Counted from the first letter of the stretch, positions 1 through 7,438 are shown. The stretch: 21,234 nucleotides of DNA from JACOVP01 sp035289145 (GCA_035289145.1 DATDXZ010000044.1:1-21234); one strand, 5' to 3'. The notes: generated from the letters alone by a model not told the origin. Numbers and translations: made by a program.

Positions 1-200
1 TCTTCTTTAGGCTTTGGGGAGGCTGAAAAATAAATATTCTCAACAGGATCTTTGTGCTTTAGCGAGAAACGTCAAACAGTGAAAAGAAAGCCAGTCTTTA
101 TTGTTGGGGAAGTTTTTTACTTCAAGATACTGAATAATTACAAAAAACCAAAACATTTAAAAACAAAATTCTACAAAATTTTTAAACATGCGAGGAAAAA
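1..200. other. Upstream region with no assignable gene
   Basis: I see no convincing gene here. Plus frame 1 is open from the window edge to a TAA at 31-33, too short to judge as a gene end. Two TATA-like sites lie at about 155-161 (ATTTAAA) and 179-186 (TTTTTAAA), ahead of the small ORF at 201. The composition is AT-rich with A and T runs, as in other promoter regions of the window. Confidence 0.4.
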
Positions 201-338
201 ATGAACAAAAAATGTCTAAGAAGAAATATAAATGAAAGCAAGTTATTTGTAGTTGCACCTGCAGAAAGAGTATTCCCATTATACAATGTTGGAATAGCTG
301 TCGCTACAGCAAACGGGGGTGAAAATGCAAAAATTTGA
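201..338 (+). CDS. Short upstream ORF (45 aa) overlapping the dehydrogenase start
   Basis: This is an open frame of 45 codons ending in TGA at 336-338. A GAGG Shine-Dalgarno-like sequence at 192-195 sits five bases before the ATG. The middle of the peptide (FVVAPAERVFPLYNVGIAVA) reads like ordinary protein sequence rather than random AT-rich translation. Its end overlaps the first codons of the dehydrogenase gene (ATG 325), so translational coupling is possible. I do not recognise a family. It could be a real microprotein, a leader peptide, or the remnant of a longer gene, since the motif loosely recalls the first strand of cobalamin-binding or radical SAM proteins. Expression is unproven. 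Confidence 0.35.
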   Translation: MNKKCLRRNINESKLFVVAPAERVFPLYNVGIAVATANGGENAKI

Positions 339-1479
339 TTTTGTTATTCTTGGAGCAACAGGAATGCAAGGAAGCATAGTTTCTAAAGAATTGCTTGATA
401 AGAAGTATAATGTCCTTCTCTGTGATAAAAACGACTACCATAAAGATAATCTGCCGGAGAAATACAGAGACAATCCTTTCGAAATATTTGATTTAGAGGA
501 CACTAAGAAAACTGTTGAAGTTATTAAGAACTCTGGTGCTAATATTGTAGTTAATTGTGCAGAAGACGATTATAATCTTAATGTCCTTAAAGCATGTATT
601 GAAGTAGGAGTACATAACATAGATCTTGGCTCTTATTTTGAAATGACTAAGCAGCAACTAGAGATGGATACCTTGCTTAAGGAAAAAAATCTTATTCATA
701 TTACTGGGTGCGGTTCTGCTCCTGGTATAGTCAATGTCATGCTCAAATACGCTTCTAAACAATTTGATAAAATTACTAATATCGAAGCAGGGTTTGTATG
801 GGACTCTAATATTAAGAAATTTGTAGTGCCTTTCTCCATGCAAGGCATTCTTTATGAATTTACCAAGCCAGCATATATATTGGAAAATGGAGAATTTATA
901 CAGAAAAATCCCCTAGAAAATACTACAAAAAGACATTTTAGAGTTATTGGTACACAAAAAATTATGTTAATTAATCACGCAGAACCTTACACATTTTACC
1001 ATTATTTCAAAGATAAAGGATTGCAAAATGTTCGCTTCTACGGCGGATTTCCAACACACTCTTTTGAAAAAATCATGGCATTAATAGAAATGGGTCTTGA
1101 TTCAGAGGAAAAAATCATGGTTGATGGGAAAAAGGTAAAGCCCATCGATATTCTCGTAGAAGCACTCCGTAGATTAAAGAAGCCAGAAGGCTATCAAGAG
1201 CATGAAAATCTCTGGGTGGACATTTATGGAGAAAAAGATAGACAGATTCAAATCGTGAAGATGGAATGTATCGCACCAACTATCTATGGTTGGGAAGAGG
1301 CAGGTTGTAATATTGACACTGGTTTCCCTGCAGCTATTATCGCACGCATGGTAAAAGAGGAAGTTATTAAAACGCCAGGCAGTTATTCTCCTGAAGGTAT
1401 TGTGCCTGAAAAGCAATTTTTCGCAGAATTACGAAAAAAAGGCATGATTGTCTATGAAAACGGTAAGGCAATTATCTAA
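325..1479 (+). CDS. Saccharopine dehydrogenase-like NAD(P)-dependent oxidoreductase
   Basis: The protein is a cytoplasmic Rossmann-fold oxidoreductase of the saccharopine dehydrogenase/homospermidine synthase class. The dinucleotide-binding glycine motif GATGMQG lies within the first 20 residues after strand VILG, and an acidic residue ends the second strand (LLCDKND), as expected for NAD(P) binding. A second family feature is the HITGCGSAPGIVNVM segment near residue 130. Members of the class act on saccharopine, lysine or polyamine precursors; I cannot tell the substrate from sequence. The open frame extends to a GTG at 319, but the GGGGGTGA at 315-322 is better read as the ribosome-binding site for ATG 325, which gives 384 residues. 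The spacing is short (2 nt), so the start is uncertain. The 3' end overlaps the cdc6 stop tail-to-tail by 4 nt. Confidence 0.8.
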   Translation: MQKFDFVILGATGMQGSIVSKELLDKKYNVLLCDKNDYHKDNLPEKYRDNPFEIFDLEDTKKTVEVIKNSGANIVVNCAEDDYNLNVLKACIEVGVHNIDLGSYFEMTKQQLEMDTLLKEKNLIHITGCGSAPGIVNVMLKYASKQFDKITNIEAGFVWDSNIKKFVVPFSMQGILYEFTKPAYILENGEFIQKNPLENTTKRHFRVIGTQKIMLINHAEPYTFYHYFKDKGLQNVRFYGGFPTHSFEKIMALIEMGLDSEEKIMVDGKKVKPIDILVEALRRLKKPEGYQEHENLWVDIYGEKDRQIQIVKMECIAPTIYGWEEAGCNIDTGFPAAIIARMVKEEVIKTPGSYSPEGIVPEKQFFAELRKKGMIVYENGKAII

Positions 1480-2543
1480 GTAAAATCCTGCAAGGTCTTC
1501 ATACCATAACGAACAACAGTTGATTTGCTAGGTCCTTCGTTTCGATCTTCTAGAGAAATAAATTTGCCATTCTCCAAAGACTTGATCTTTTTGTGGAAAT
1601 TAGAATAGCTTTGTTCTCCTCCTTTTTTCTGATACACTTCATAAACTTCTTTGGTAGTTAGTCCAGTATTAAGTTTAATGAGATCCAAGATCATTTGTTC
1701 TTGAGTGTCTAAGGTGGTAGTGCTTTTTAATTTGAAGTCGCGTAATTTTGCAATCGCTTTCTCTGCATGATTGATGCTGATTTTCTTTTGAGCGTTCTGC
1801 TCCGCGATTTCTCCAGCTTCCTTGAGAAGATACAGTCCAGCGCGAATGTCTTTAGCGTCATAAGCTTTCTCTACAATTTTTTCAAAGGCTATAGGGTCAA
1901 CAACACCAGAAGCAAAAGCAAATTCGACGCGTTTCTTCAAGATCATCTTGGTTTCTTCAAAAGTGTAAGGTTTGAACACGAGAAGGTCGGGTGTCAATCG
2001 TGATCTGACTCTTGCGTCTAAAGTGGTCAGCCAATGTTCGTTGTTAGTGATCAAGACTAACGTTCGTCTGTTGATTTCCTCAAGCAAATGATAAAAAATC
2101 TGTTCATCAGTTATCTTGTCCACTTCATCTAGGGCAATGACAGCGCTTTTTTTGTTGAGAATACGGGCGATCTCTTTGAACAAGTCATTGGTGTCTCTAT
2201 TTTGGACAAATTTGAAGCCAATCTGATCACAAATTTCAAGAGCAATTTTATGAGGAGTATCTTTCTTCCAGCAGTTGATGTAAATCGTGTGGATATCATC
2301 AGTTTTCTTGTTGACTTCACTCAGCACATATTTGGTAGCGACAGTCTTGCCAATGCCAGGAGCGCCCATAATAAGCAGGTTCTTGCCATTGCGTTTGCTG
2401 AACAGAGGTTGAATGCAGGTAGCAATATAGTGTTGTTCATTCTCTCTGCCTTCTAGAATGGGAGGGATAAAGTCAATATCTAAAGGTAAGGTATCTAAGA
2501 ACAGAGACTCATTATCCTTCAAGACATTGTCAAATAAACCCAT
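1476..2543 (-). CDS. cdc6: Orc1/Cdc6 replication initiator AAA+ ATPase
   Basis: This is an archaeal origin-recognition and helicase-loading protein. In 355 residues it shows Walker A GAPGIGKT (60-67), Walker B VIALDEVD (135-142), a sensor 1 strand LVLITNN (162-168), the arginine-containing ARVRSRL segment (177-183), sensor 2 KDIRAGLYLL (R234), and a C-terminal winged helix from about residue 275 (TTKEVYEVY, then YSNFHKKIKSLENGKFI). It is a little shorter than the usual length of about 400. The start is supported by a TATA box read on the minus strand at 2575-2568, centred 28.5 nt upstream. Archaeal origins often lie next to cdc6, and the upstream region carries one copy of a 24-nt near-repeat (2575-2598), but I see no recognisable origin recognition box array. 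Confidence 0.93.
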   Translation of the reverse strand: MGLFDNVLKDNESLFLDTLPLDIDFIPPILEGRENEQHYIATCIQPLFSKRNGKNLLIMGAPGIGKTVATKYVLSEVNKKTDDIHTIYINCWKKDTPHKIALEICDQIGFKFVQNRDTNDLFKEIARILNKKSAVIALDEVDKITDEQIFYHLLEEINRRTLVLITNNEHWLTTLDARVRSRLTPDLLVFKPYTFEETKMILKKRVEFAFASGVVDPIAFEKIVEKAYDAKDIRAGLYLLKEAGEIAEQNAQKKISINHAEKAIAKLRDFKLKSTTTLDTQEQMILDLIKLNTGLTTKEVYEVYQKKGGEQSYSNFHKKIKSLENGKFISLEDRNEGPSKSTVVRYGMKTLQDFT

Positions 2544-2567
2544 AGATACTTACAGATAAACTAGCAG

Positions 2568-2575
2568 ATATAAAG
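2568..2575 (-). promoter_or_regulatory. TATA box for cdc6
   Basis: CTTTATAT on the minus strand is centred 28.5 nt before the cdc6 ATG (2543). It directly abuts the 24-nt near-repeat. Confidence 0.55.
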
Positions 2576-2598
2576 ATTATGGTGGCGGATGAGAAGTA
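2575..2598. repeat. 24-nt near-repeat, copy 1 (cdc6 upstream)
   Basis: GATTATGGTGGCG followed by GATGAGAAGTA. The copy at 5014-5037 differs only at two A/G positions (22 of 24 identical). Both copies lie beside a TATA box in intergenic DNA. It could be a protein-binding site, an origin element or part of an RNA. Confidence 0.6.
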
Positions 2599-2649
2599 TC
2601 TAAAAAGTTCTATCCTATAGAGAAAAAAGAATTTTCACAGGTATTTGCT

Positions 2650-2874
2650 TTATCTCTTTTCTTGCGGGTATGCACATAATACTATGTCTGGCTTCTTAAT
2701 CCCTCGAAAATGTTTACAAATGGAAATGTCTTTGACTGCACATTTATGCTCTTTTGTATTTTCAGCTTCATTCCAAGGGCAGATATCTTGTTTCCAAGTA
2801 ATTTTTTGATTGGGCAGTAAATCAATATCCATGTTTGCCCCTTTGAGCTCTCGCACCTTTTCTTCTTTAGTCAT
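2650..2874 (-). CDS. Small four-cysteine protein, possible metal-binding
   Basis: This 74-residue protein is of unknown function. Its charged N-terminus is followed by four cysteines at 32, 45, 53 and 67, in contexts ICPWN, HKCAVKD, SICKHFRG and VLCAYP. Four spaced cysteines in so small a protein suggest a structural zinc site or an iron-sulfur cluster, but this is inference. The start codon follows directly on the stop of the CARF-like gene (TAG 2877-2875, ATG 2874-2872), so the two are an operon and probably translationally coupled. The pairing suggests a shared task. No signal peptide or membrane segment is visible. Confidence 0.75.
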   Translation of the reverse strand: MTKEEKVRELKGANMDIDLLPNQKITWKQDICPWNEAENTKEHKCAVKDISICKHFRGIKKPDIVLCAYPQEKR

Positions 2875-3237
2875 CTAGATTTCCTCAGCGCCTTCTTTAC
2901 CCAAGATCATCAGTCTGACGCCAACACCCAATTTGAGGGCTGCACTCATGAGGGCCATATGTTCTCTTCCAGTTCCAGATATGAAATTGACAGCAATTTC
3001 CATGCTTTTAACTCTGGCTTGCATTTCTTTGAACATGATATCTCTCAGCTCTTTCAGTCCCTGTTCGGGATCAATCACGACGACTTCAGTCTTGGCATTA
3101 GCAGTGAAGTTTTCTTTGCCATAGGCATTCGTAAAGAGAATTACTTTGTCCCATTGAATATGAATATCATCAATCAATCTATTGACATGACCCCAAGTCC
3201 CTTTTCCAGTGCTTAAACAAGCGACTAAGTCTGTCAT
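2875..3237 (-). CDS. Small CARF-like Rossmann-fold protein
   Basis: This 120-residue protein appears to be a single alpha/beta domain. It begins with strand LVACLSTGKGTWG, followed by a helix, a strand KVILFTN, a strand EVVVIDP, a long helix LKELRDIMFKEM, a strand IAVNFISGTG, and a helix REHMALMSAALKLG before a last strand VRLMILG. The order, and especially the N-[FIL]-[IT]-[SG]-G-T-[GK] turn leading into an alanine-rich helix, resembles CARF domains, the nucleotide-sensing Rossmann domains of Csa3/Csx1-type proteins. No effector domain is attached, and no CRISPR array or cas gene lies in the window. It heads an operon with the four-cysteine protein. An AGGAGAT Shine-Dalgarno (3247-3241) and a TATA box (3267-3260) precede it. 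The CARF assignment is a pattern-level inference. Confidence 0.7.
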   Translation of the reverse strand: MTDLVACLSTGKGTWGHVNRLIDDIHIQWDKVILFTNAYGKENFTANAKTEVVVIDPEQGLKELRDIMFKEMQARVKSMEIAVNFISGTGREHMALMSAALKLGVGVRLMILGKEGAEEI

Positions 3238-3259
3238 TTTATCTCCTATTCATTCCCCA

Positions 3260-3267
3260 TTTTTAAA
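3260..3267 (-). promoter_or_regulatory. TATA box for the CARF-like operon
   Basis: TTTAAAAA on the minus strand is centred about 26-27 nt before the ATG at 3237. An AGGAGAT lies between it and the start. Confidence 0.5.
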
Positions 3268-3340
3268 GGTTCCCACCCTCCGTGAGAAGCATTGTTGAAA
3301 CGCAAGTAATTTTTGTCCCTTGATAACGATGAGATAAATA

Positions 3341-3348
3341 TATAAATA
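3341..3348 (+). promoter_or_regulatory. TATA box for the helical repeat protein
   Basis: TATAAATA is centred 27.5 nt before ATG 3372, which predicts a leaderless message. Confidence 0.55.
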
Positions 3349-3371
3349 AGGAGAGATTTTGAGTAATTGAA

Positions 3372-4949
3372 ATGACTAATCCTCCTGAAGCAAATTTAGG
3401 TGCTGCTTTAACTATGCTTGGGTTAGAAGACAAATTCTTGGCTAATGGTGAACTTACTAATTTTCCCCTTTTAGAAAGAGGTAGACTTGCTAATGCTATT
3501 ATTGATGAAAAATTGAGATTGGGTAGATGGCAAACAGTTGTACAAATGATCTATGGAGGATTAGGCAAAGCTGATGCTTTATTCGAAGGAGATCATAACA
3601 AGTTAAAAGCAAGAATAGTTGCGGCTGCGCGACAACGTACTAACTCAGGAATAACTTCACGTACTTTAGATACACTAGTCAAAGCAGAAGAACATGATTT
3701 GTTATTTAGATTAGCAACCAGCACTTCTTTAGGTTATGATGATCTTATGGCTGTTGTTAGTCATATTCCTGCAGAATATTTTAAAGAGGATCCTCAAGGA
3801 ACTCAAAAAAGACGAACAATCGACCAAGCTGCTGGTCAGAGAGCATTAGCTGAAAAAAGATATGATGCTGCTGTAAGTCATTTTGCAGCAATCGGTGATA
3901 CTGCTAATTTAACAACCTTATTTGATCAAGCTATAAGTAGCGACGACTCCAATGTTGATATAAGTGTGTTAGAAGCAATAGCTGTAAGCGATCCTTCTCA
4001 AAAAGAAACTAGATTACAAGCAATTGTGTCAAAATATTTACAAGGGGAAGAAGTAGATCCAACCCAAACTCATAGAAGGATTGGATCTCTTACAATGTTT
4101 AAGTTCGTTAAAACACATGGTGTTACATTATCTCCAGAAGAGAAAGCGACTTTACACAAAAGAGTTGTGGAAGAAGCACAGCGATATGACTTTGAAAGTG
4201 GTCATAAACTCGCAACAGAACAAGAATTACTTTTACCTTGGGCTAGACATCACGCAAATTCACAACCTCTAGAAGCCTATAGAGTTTTTCTTGCTGCAGG
4301 CTTTGAAGGAGACGAAGTAATAGCGGCTGTTCAAGCAGGATTGGCTCTTGATCGCTACCAAAATGAACACAGAGCATTAGTCACATCTCAAGTTACAAAA
4401 CCTCATCTCAAAAGAGCTTATGAAGGTGCGCCTTTCAAAGTGCAAGTACAGATTGCTTATAGTTTGAAAGATGAAAAAAAACTGCAAGACTTAAGTAAGC
4501 ATGCACGCAAACAAGGTAAACTTGATGAGGCTTATCGTTATTGGGTTGACGGCAAAGGTAGTCTTGATGGGGGTTATATCGCAGCTATCAGAACTAGACT
4601 TATTGATGACGCCATAAAGAATCATTATGGACACATGTATCTTGCAAGTAATGATCTTGCTGGTCAAGTAGAGGCTTATGAAGCTTTAATGGCTCAAGGT
4701 ATAGGAAAAGGAAATCACCTGGACAAAGCACATAAATTGGCTTTCACGATGGGAGATGAGGCAAGAACTCAACGCGTTCGTGAAGCAATGTTCTCAGTTA
4801 ATCCTGCATGGGCTTTATCTTTTTTTAAAGGGGATAGCTCAAGAAAAAGAGATGAAAGAGGAATAGATTATGTGGTAAATGCTGTAGCTAGTCAACAGGG
4901 CGTTGAGCCATCTACATTAAGAGAATTAGCTATGAAGTATCAAGAATAA
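3372..4949 (+). CDS. Large alpha-helical repeat (TPR-like) protein of unknown function
   Basis: This 525-residue, almost entirely helical, alanine-rich protein lacks a signal peptide and membrane segments. TPR-like helix pairs can be seen, for example AEKRYDAAVSHFAAIGDTANL (about residues 160-180, broken here by reading), and KHARKQGKLDEAYRYW (about 375-390), where a small residue, a tyrosine and an alanine recur at the packing positions. Such solenoids usually scaffold protein complexes. I do not recognise a named family. Codon use (TTA, CAA, AGA, GCT) is more AT-rich than in the ribosomal operon. It is preceded by a TATA box at leaderless spacing and followed by a 134-nt gap carrying a copy of the 24-nt near-repeat. 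Confidence 0.75.
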   Translation: MTNPPEANLGAALTMLGLEDKFLANGELTNFPLLERGRLANAIIDEKLRLGRWQTVVQMIYGGLGKADALFEGDHNKLKARIVAAARQRTNSGITSRTLDTLVKAEEHDLLFRLATSTSLGYDDLMAVVSHIPAEYFKEDPQGTQKRRTIDQAAGQRALAEKRYDAAVSHFAAIGDTANLTTLFDQAISSDDSNVDISVLEAIAVSDPSQKETRLQAIVSKYLQGEEVDPTQTHRRIGSLTMFKFVKTHGVTLSPEEKATLHKRVVEEAQRYDFESGHKLATEQELLLPWARHHANSQPLEAYRVFLAAGFEGDEVIAAVQAGLALDRYQNEHRALVTSQVTKPHLKRAYEGAPFKVQVQIAYSLKDEKKLQDLSKHARKQGKLDEAYRYWVDGKGSLDGGYIAAIRTRLIDDAIKNHYGHMYLASNDLAGQVEAYEALMAQGIGKGNHLDKAHKLAFTMGDEARTQRVREAMFSVNPAWALSFFKGDSSRKRDERGIDYVVNAVASQQGVEPSTLRELAMKYQE

Positions 4950-5013
4950 TCTTTATTTCTGAATTATTAGTGTTAAACGTAAGGCAAATAAAACTCTATT
5001 CCGTGTTTAAAAG

Positions 5014-5037
5014 GATTATGGTGGCGAATGAGGAGTA
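5014..5037. repeat. 24-nt near-repeat, copy 2 (upstream of the reductase)
   Basis: GATTATGGTGGCG followed by AATGAGGAGTA. It matches the copy at 2575-2598 in 22 of 24 positions, both differences being A/G. It lies about 15 nt upstream of the TATA box for the reductase gene. A CTAGCA follows shortly, as CTAGCA also occurs just beside copy 1. Confidence 0.6.
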
Positions 5038-5052
5038 AATGGCTAGCACAAC

Positions 5053-5060
5053 ATATAAAT
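5053..5060 (+). promoter_or_regulatory. TATA box for the FAD/NAD(P) reductase
   Basis: ATATAAAT is centred 27.5 nt before ATG 5084. Confidence 0.55.
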
Positions 5061-5083
5061 AAGAGCAGAAAGGCAATCGAGAC

Positions 5084-5785
5084 ATGCAACAGCCAAAAGA
5101 TTACATAAGTTCATTGACTAAGAAAGAGAAGCTAACAGACCAGCTCTCCTTATTTACTATTACAATCACAGATCCAACATTCTCTTTTATTCCAGGGCAG
5201 TTCATGATGCTCTCTATGACTGAGGATCGCGGTTTGGCAAGGGCGTATTCCATTTGTTCAGGTCCGGAAAAGAGAAATGATTTGGAGTTCTGCATGAAGA
5301 TCAATCGTCCATCAGTCTTGTCAGAAAAATTAGAGGACTCCCCCCCCAATACAAAAGTGCATGCGCGCGGGCCATTTGGGATGTTCAAGTTAAAGCCAGT
5401 AACAAAAGATATTGTCCTGATAGCAGGAGGCACGGGCATTGCGCCGTTGAGAAGTATGCTTCATGAATTGATTCAGCAAAAGACCCAGCAGAAAATCTGG
5501 TGTTTTTATCGATTCAAGACAGAGGAAGAATATCTGTTCAGAGAAGAATTGGAGTCGGTGGAGAAAAAGATGAAGAACTTTCAGTTGATTCCCTCAGTCT
5601 CAACCCCATCAACTCAATGGAAACAGGAAACAGAGCGCATCCAAAACATCATCGCAAAGTATATTAAGACTCCAAGTGAGGTAGATTGTTATATGTGTGG
5701 TCCTCCGCCTATGGTGAATGATCTCATGGAAGAACTTCCGAAGCTGGGATTTCCCTTAGAGTCCTTGCATAAAGAAGCTTGGTAA
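5084..5785 (+). CDS. FAD/NAD(P)-binding oxidoreductase (ferredoxin reductase type)
   Basis: The protein (233 aa) is a soluble flavin reductase of the ferredoxin-NADP reductase superfamily. An N-terminal FAD barrel contains PGQFMML (37-43) and the flavin-binding RAYSI (53-57), then HARGPFG (93-99). The C-terminal NAD(P) domain starts at DIVLIAGGTGIAP (109-121) and ends with the CGPPPM motif (205-210) and an aromatic C-terminus (KEAW). No iron-sulfur or other fused domain is present, so the electron partner must be separate; none is encoded nearby. The frame runs through a stretch of eight C at 5340-5347 without interruption. It is probably transcribed alone, with a TATA box at leaderless spacing and a T-run after the stop. 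Confidence 0.88.
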   Translation: MQQPKDYISSLTKKEKLTDQLSLFTITITDPTFSFIPGQFMMLSMTEDRGLARAYSICSGPEKRNDLEFCMKINRPSVLSEKLEDSPPNTKVHARGPFGMFKLKPVTKDIVLIAGGTGIAPLRSMLHELIQQKTQQKIWCFYRFKTEEEYLFREELESVEKKMKNFQLIPSVSTPSTQWKQETERIQNIIAKYIKTPSEVDCYMCGPPPMVNDLMEELPKLGFPLESLHKEAW

Positions 5786-5791
5786 TTCTTA

Positions 5792-5800
5792 TATTTTTTA
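5792..5800 (+). terminator. T-run after the reductase gene
   Basis: TATTTTTT follows the reductase stop by a few bases (T run 5794-5799), in keeping with archaeal oligo-T termination. Confidence 0.4.
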
Positions 5801-5814
5801 AGTCCAACCAAAAG

Positions 5815-5822
5815 CTTTTAAA
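5815..5822 (+). promoter_or_regulatory. TATA box for the winged-helix/HemK2 operon
   Basis: CTTTTAAA is centred 26.5 nt before ATG 5845. Confidence 0.55.
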
Positions 5823-5844
5823 CACTGATGAAGACAAATAAGCT

Positions 5845-6297
5845 ATGCCTAAAACAATTTCGCGGGATTTTCCCATCAGCGAATTGACGTTGCGTCGGTA
5901 TGAGAAGCCGTCATCCAATAATAAGCGTGAAATTGTTCGTAAATTTTGTTTGTCTCTCGGATTATTGCAGCCTGGTGACTCTCGTGATGTCATTGTAGAC
6001 ATTTTGCAGGTGTTATTGGATGCCAAAGACAAAAAAGTGATGATGAATTCTGAGGACATCAAGAAAAGCACAGTAGAATATAGAAAAAAAGCAAAAGTCC
6101 CTCTGAAAGGCATTGCTTCATCCAACGTCCGCCGTCAATTGAAACGATTGCGTGATATTCATATGGCGGAAAAAGTAAAAAATGATTATCGCATTACTGA
6201 ATTCGAAGATATATCTACATTAGTAGATGAAAAAATAGAGAAGTTCTTATTGCAAAACATTCTCAAGCGTGTCAAGGAATATTCTAAGTTATTATGA
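5845..6297 (+). CDS. Small predicted winged-helix DNA-binding protein
   Basis: The 150-residue basic protein opens with a motif-like stretch (FPISELTLRRYEKP, residues 9-22) and a helical block REIVRKFCLSLGLLQPGDSRD. A helix-turn-helix arrangement follows at about residues 47-115: DVIVDILQVLLDA, then GIASSNVRRQLKRLRDI as candidate recognition helix, then a beta-wing-like HMAEKVKNDYRIT. A C-terminal helix ends at KEYSKLL. The fold call is an inference from pattern; no regulator family is recognised. Its stop overlaps the start of the methyltransferase gene in ATGA (6294-6297), so the two form an operon and are likely co-translated. Confidence 0.72.
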   Translation: MPKTISRDFPISELTLRRYEKPSSNNKREIVRKFCLSLGLLQPGDSRDVIVDILQVLLDAKDKKVMMNSEDIKKSTVEYRKKAKVPLKGIASSNVRRQLKRLRDIHMAEKVKNDYRITEFEDISTLVDEKIEKFLLQNILKRVKEYSKLL

Positions 6298-6827
6298 TCT
6301 ACGAACCTCGAGAGGATTCTTTTATATTGAAAAAATATGTGGAGCTCTATGCTTATGGTAAAGTATTAGATATGGGGACAGGATCAGGCATTCAGGCACA
6401 AGCAGCCCTCAAAAAAACACAAGATGTTTTGGCAGCAGATATTAATCCAGAAGCAGTCAAGCATGTCCAGGCTCTGGGCATAAGAGCTATTCACTCAGAT
6501 TTGTTCTCTAATATCAAGGAAACATTCGACGTTATTATTTTTAATCCGCCCTATTTACCCCATGCTCATGGCGAAGATGAAGAAAGCCAGCAGATCACTA
6601 CCGGCGGTGCTCAAGGATATGAGATCCTGGAGAGCTTTCTCAAGGACGCGCAGCAGCATCTCAATCCTAGGGGAATTATATTGCTAGTATATTCTTCATT
6701 GACAGGCAACATAGAGAAGCTAGCTAAAAAATATCATCTCGTATTAACAGTTGTACAAGAGAAAAAAATATTTTTTGAGACGTTAATAGTTGCTAAAGTA
6801 AGGAATGAAGTTATTTTTGATCTCTAA
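6294..6827 (+). CDS. HemK2/PrmC-like N5-glutamine methyltransferase
   Basis: This 177-residue class I SAM-dependent methyltransferase carries motif I VLDMGTGSG (24-32), an acidic residue at the end of the second strand (AADINPEA, D49) and the diagnostic NPPY tetrapeptide (84-87), used by HemK-family enzymes to methylate glutamine. N-terminal YEPREDSFIL matches archaeal and eukaryotic HemK2/Mtq2 proteins, which modify the GGQ glutamine of the translation release factor aRF1; that substrate is assigned from family knowledge. It lacks the N-terminal extension of bacterial PrmC, as expected. It overlaps the winged-helix gene in ATGA, and its 3' end overlaps the convergent hypothetical gene by 17 nt. 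Confidence 0.85.
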   Translation: MIYEPREDSFILKKYVELYAYGKVLDMGTGSGIQAQAALKKTQDVLAADINPEAVKHVQALGIRAIHSDLFSNIKETFDVIIFNPPYLPHAHGEDEESQQITTGGAQGYEILESFLKDAQQHLNPRGIILLVYSSLTGNIEKLAKKYHLVLTVVQEKKIFFETLIVAKVRNEVIFDL

Positions 6828-7296
6828 AAAGTTTCGCGCTAGCATTTGTCAAATCCTCTCTTATTTGTTGATATTGACTTGTTAGATTATCTATCATTCC
6901 CTTGAAACTACCAGCAAGCTCTTCAACAGAAAAGTGCCCTAAAGATCGTAGAGAAGTTCTTGCTGTCTGTAATCGCATTAGAATCCTTCTAAGATTGTCA
7001 ATCTCTTGATCTATATGGAGGGAATTTTGCACTAAAATTGTTAACCCTTGTAATTGAGGGCTAAGCTGTTTTGGCGCATTTAAATCGTTAGAGTGTTTGT
7101 GATTGTGTTCAGGAGTTGAAGTCAACACTTCTAAATAAGAAGATCCTAGTCTTTTCCATGAATTATAATGATCGAAAAATACCTCATAATGACCTATGAC
7201 TTTCCCATATTGACTGGTGAACCCGGCTATACAATCAGGTAAGTTTTCATCAGTTACAGCATCATTAAAGTTAGGATGTCTGGATGACTTTCGCAT
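6811..7296 (-). CDS. Hypothetical protein, mostly helical
   Basis: I do not recognise this protein. It is hydrophilic with no membrane segment. The second half (about residues 85-160) is strongly helical with heptad-like leucine and isoleucine spacing (QEIDNLRRILMRLQTARTSL), suggesting a helical bundle or short coiled coil. The open frame reaches an ATG at 7314 (167 aa), but a TATA box at 7325-7318 (minus) is centred 25.5 nt before the in-frame ATG at 7296, matching the leaderless spacing in this window, so I prefer the 161-residue version. The 3' end overlaps the HemK2-like gene tail-to-tail. It begins a run of unassigned genes. Confidence 0.62.
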   Translation of the reverse strand: MRKSSRHPNFNDAVTDENLPDCIAGFTSQYGKVIGHYEVFFDHYNSWKRLGSSYLEVLTSTPEHNHKHSNDLNAPKQLSPQLQGLTILVQNSLHIDQEIDNLRRILMRLQTARTSLRSLGHFSVEELAGSFKGMIDNLTSQYQQIREDLTNASAKLFRDQK

Positions 7297-7317
7297 GAGT
7301 TTCCGGGATGTCATTCA

Positions 7318-7325
7318 TTTTTAAA
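7318..7325 (-). promoter_or_regulatory. TATA box deciding the start at 7296
   Basis: TTTAAAAA on the minus strand lies only 4 nt before the upstream ATG (7314), too close for that start to be transcribed, but 25.5 nt before ATG 7296. Confidence 0.5.
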
Positions 7326-7438
7326 GCTGACGGTTTAGGGGAGTTTGTTAAAAAATCTTAATAAGCTATCAAGCCTCCAGCTTAAGGACTATGAATATAC
7401 AGAATAAAGATTTAGGACAGAGCCATAAAGAAGGAACC

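Noticed and set aside
1..33. Possible 3' end of an upstream plus-strand gene
   Set aside because: Ten codons to the first stop are too few to tell coding from chance.
40..156. 38-codon minus-strand ORF upstream of the dehydrogenase
   Set aside because: No Shine-Dalgarno, no TATA box at leaderless spacing that is better than chance, and no recognisable sequence.
2544..2649. Replication origin beside cdc6
   Set aside because: The location is suggestive, but there is no array of origin recognition boxes or long AT-rich unwinding element; only one copy of the near-repeat is present.
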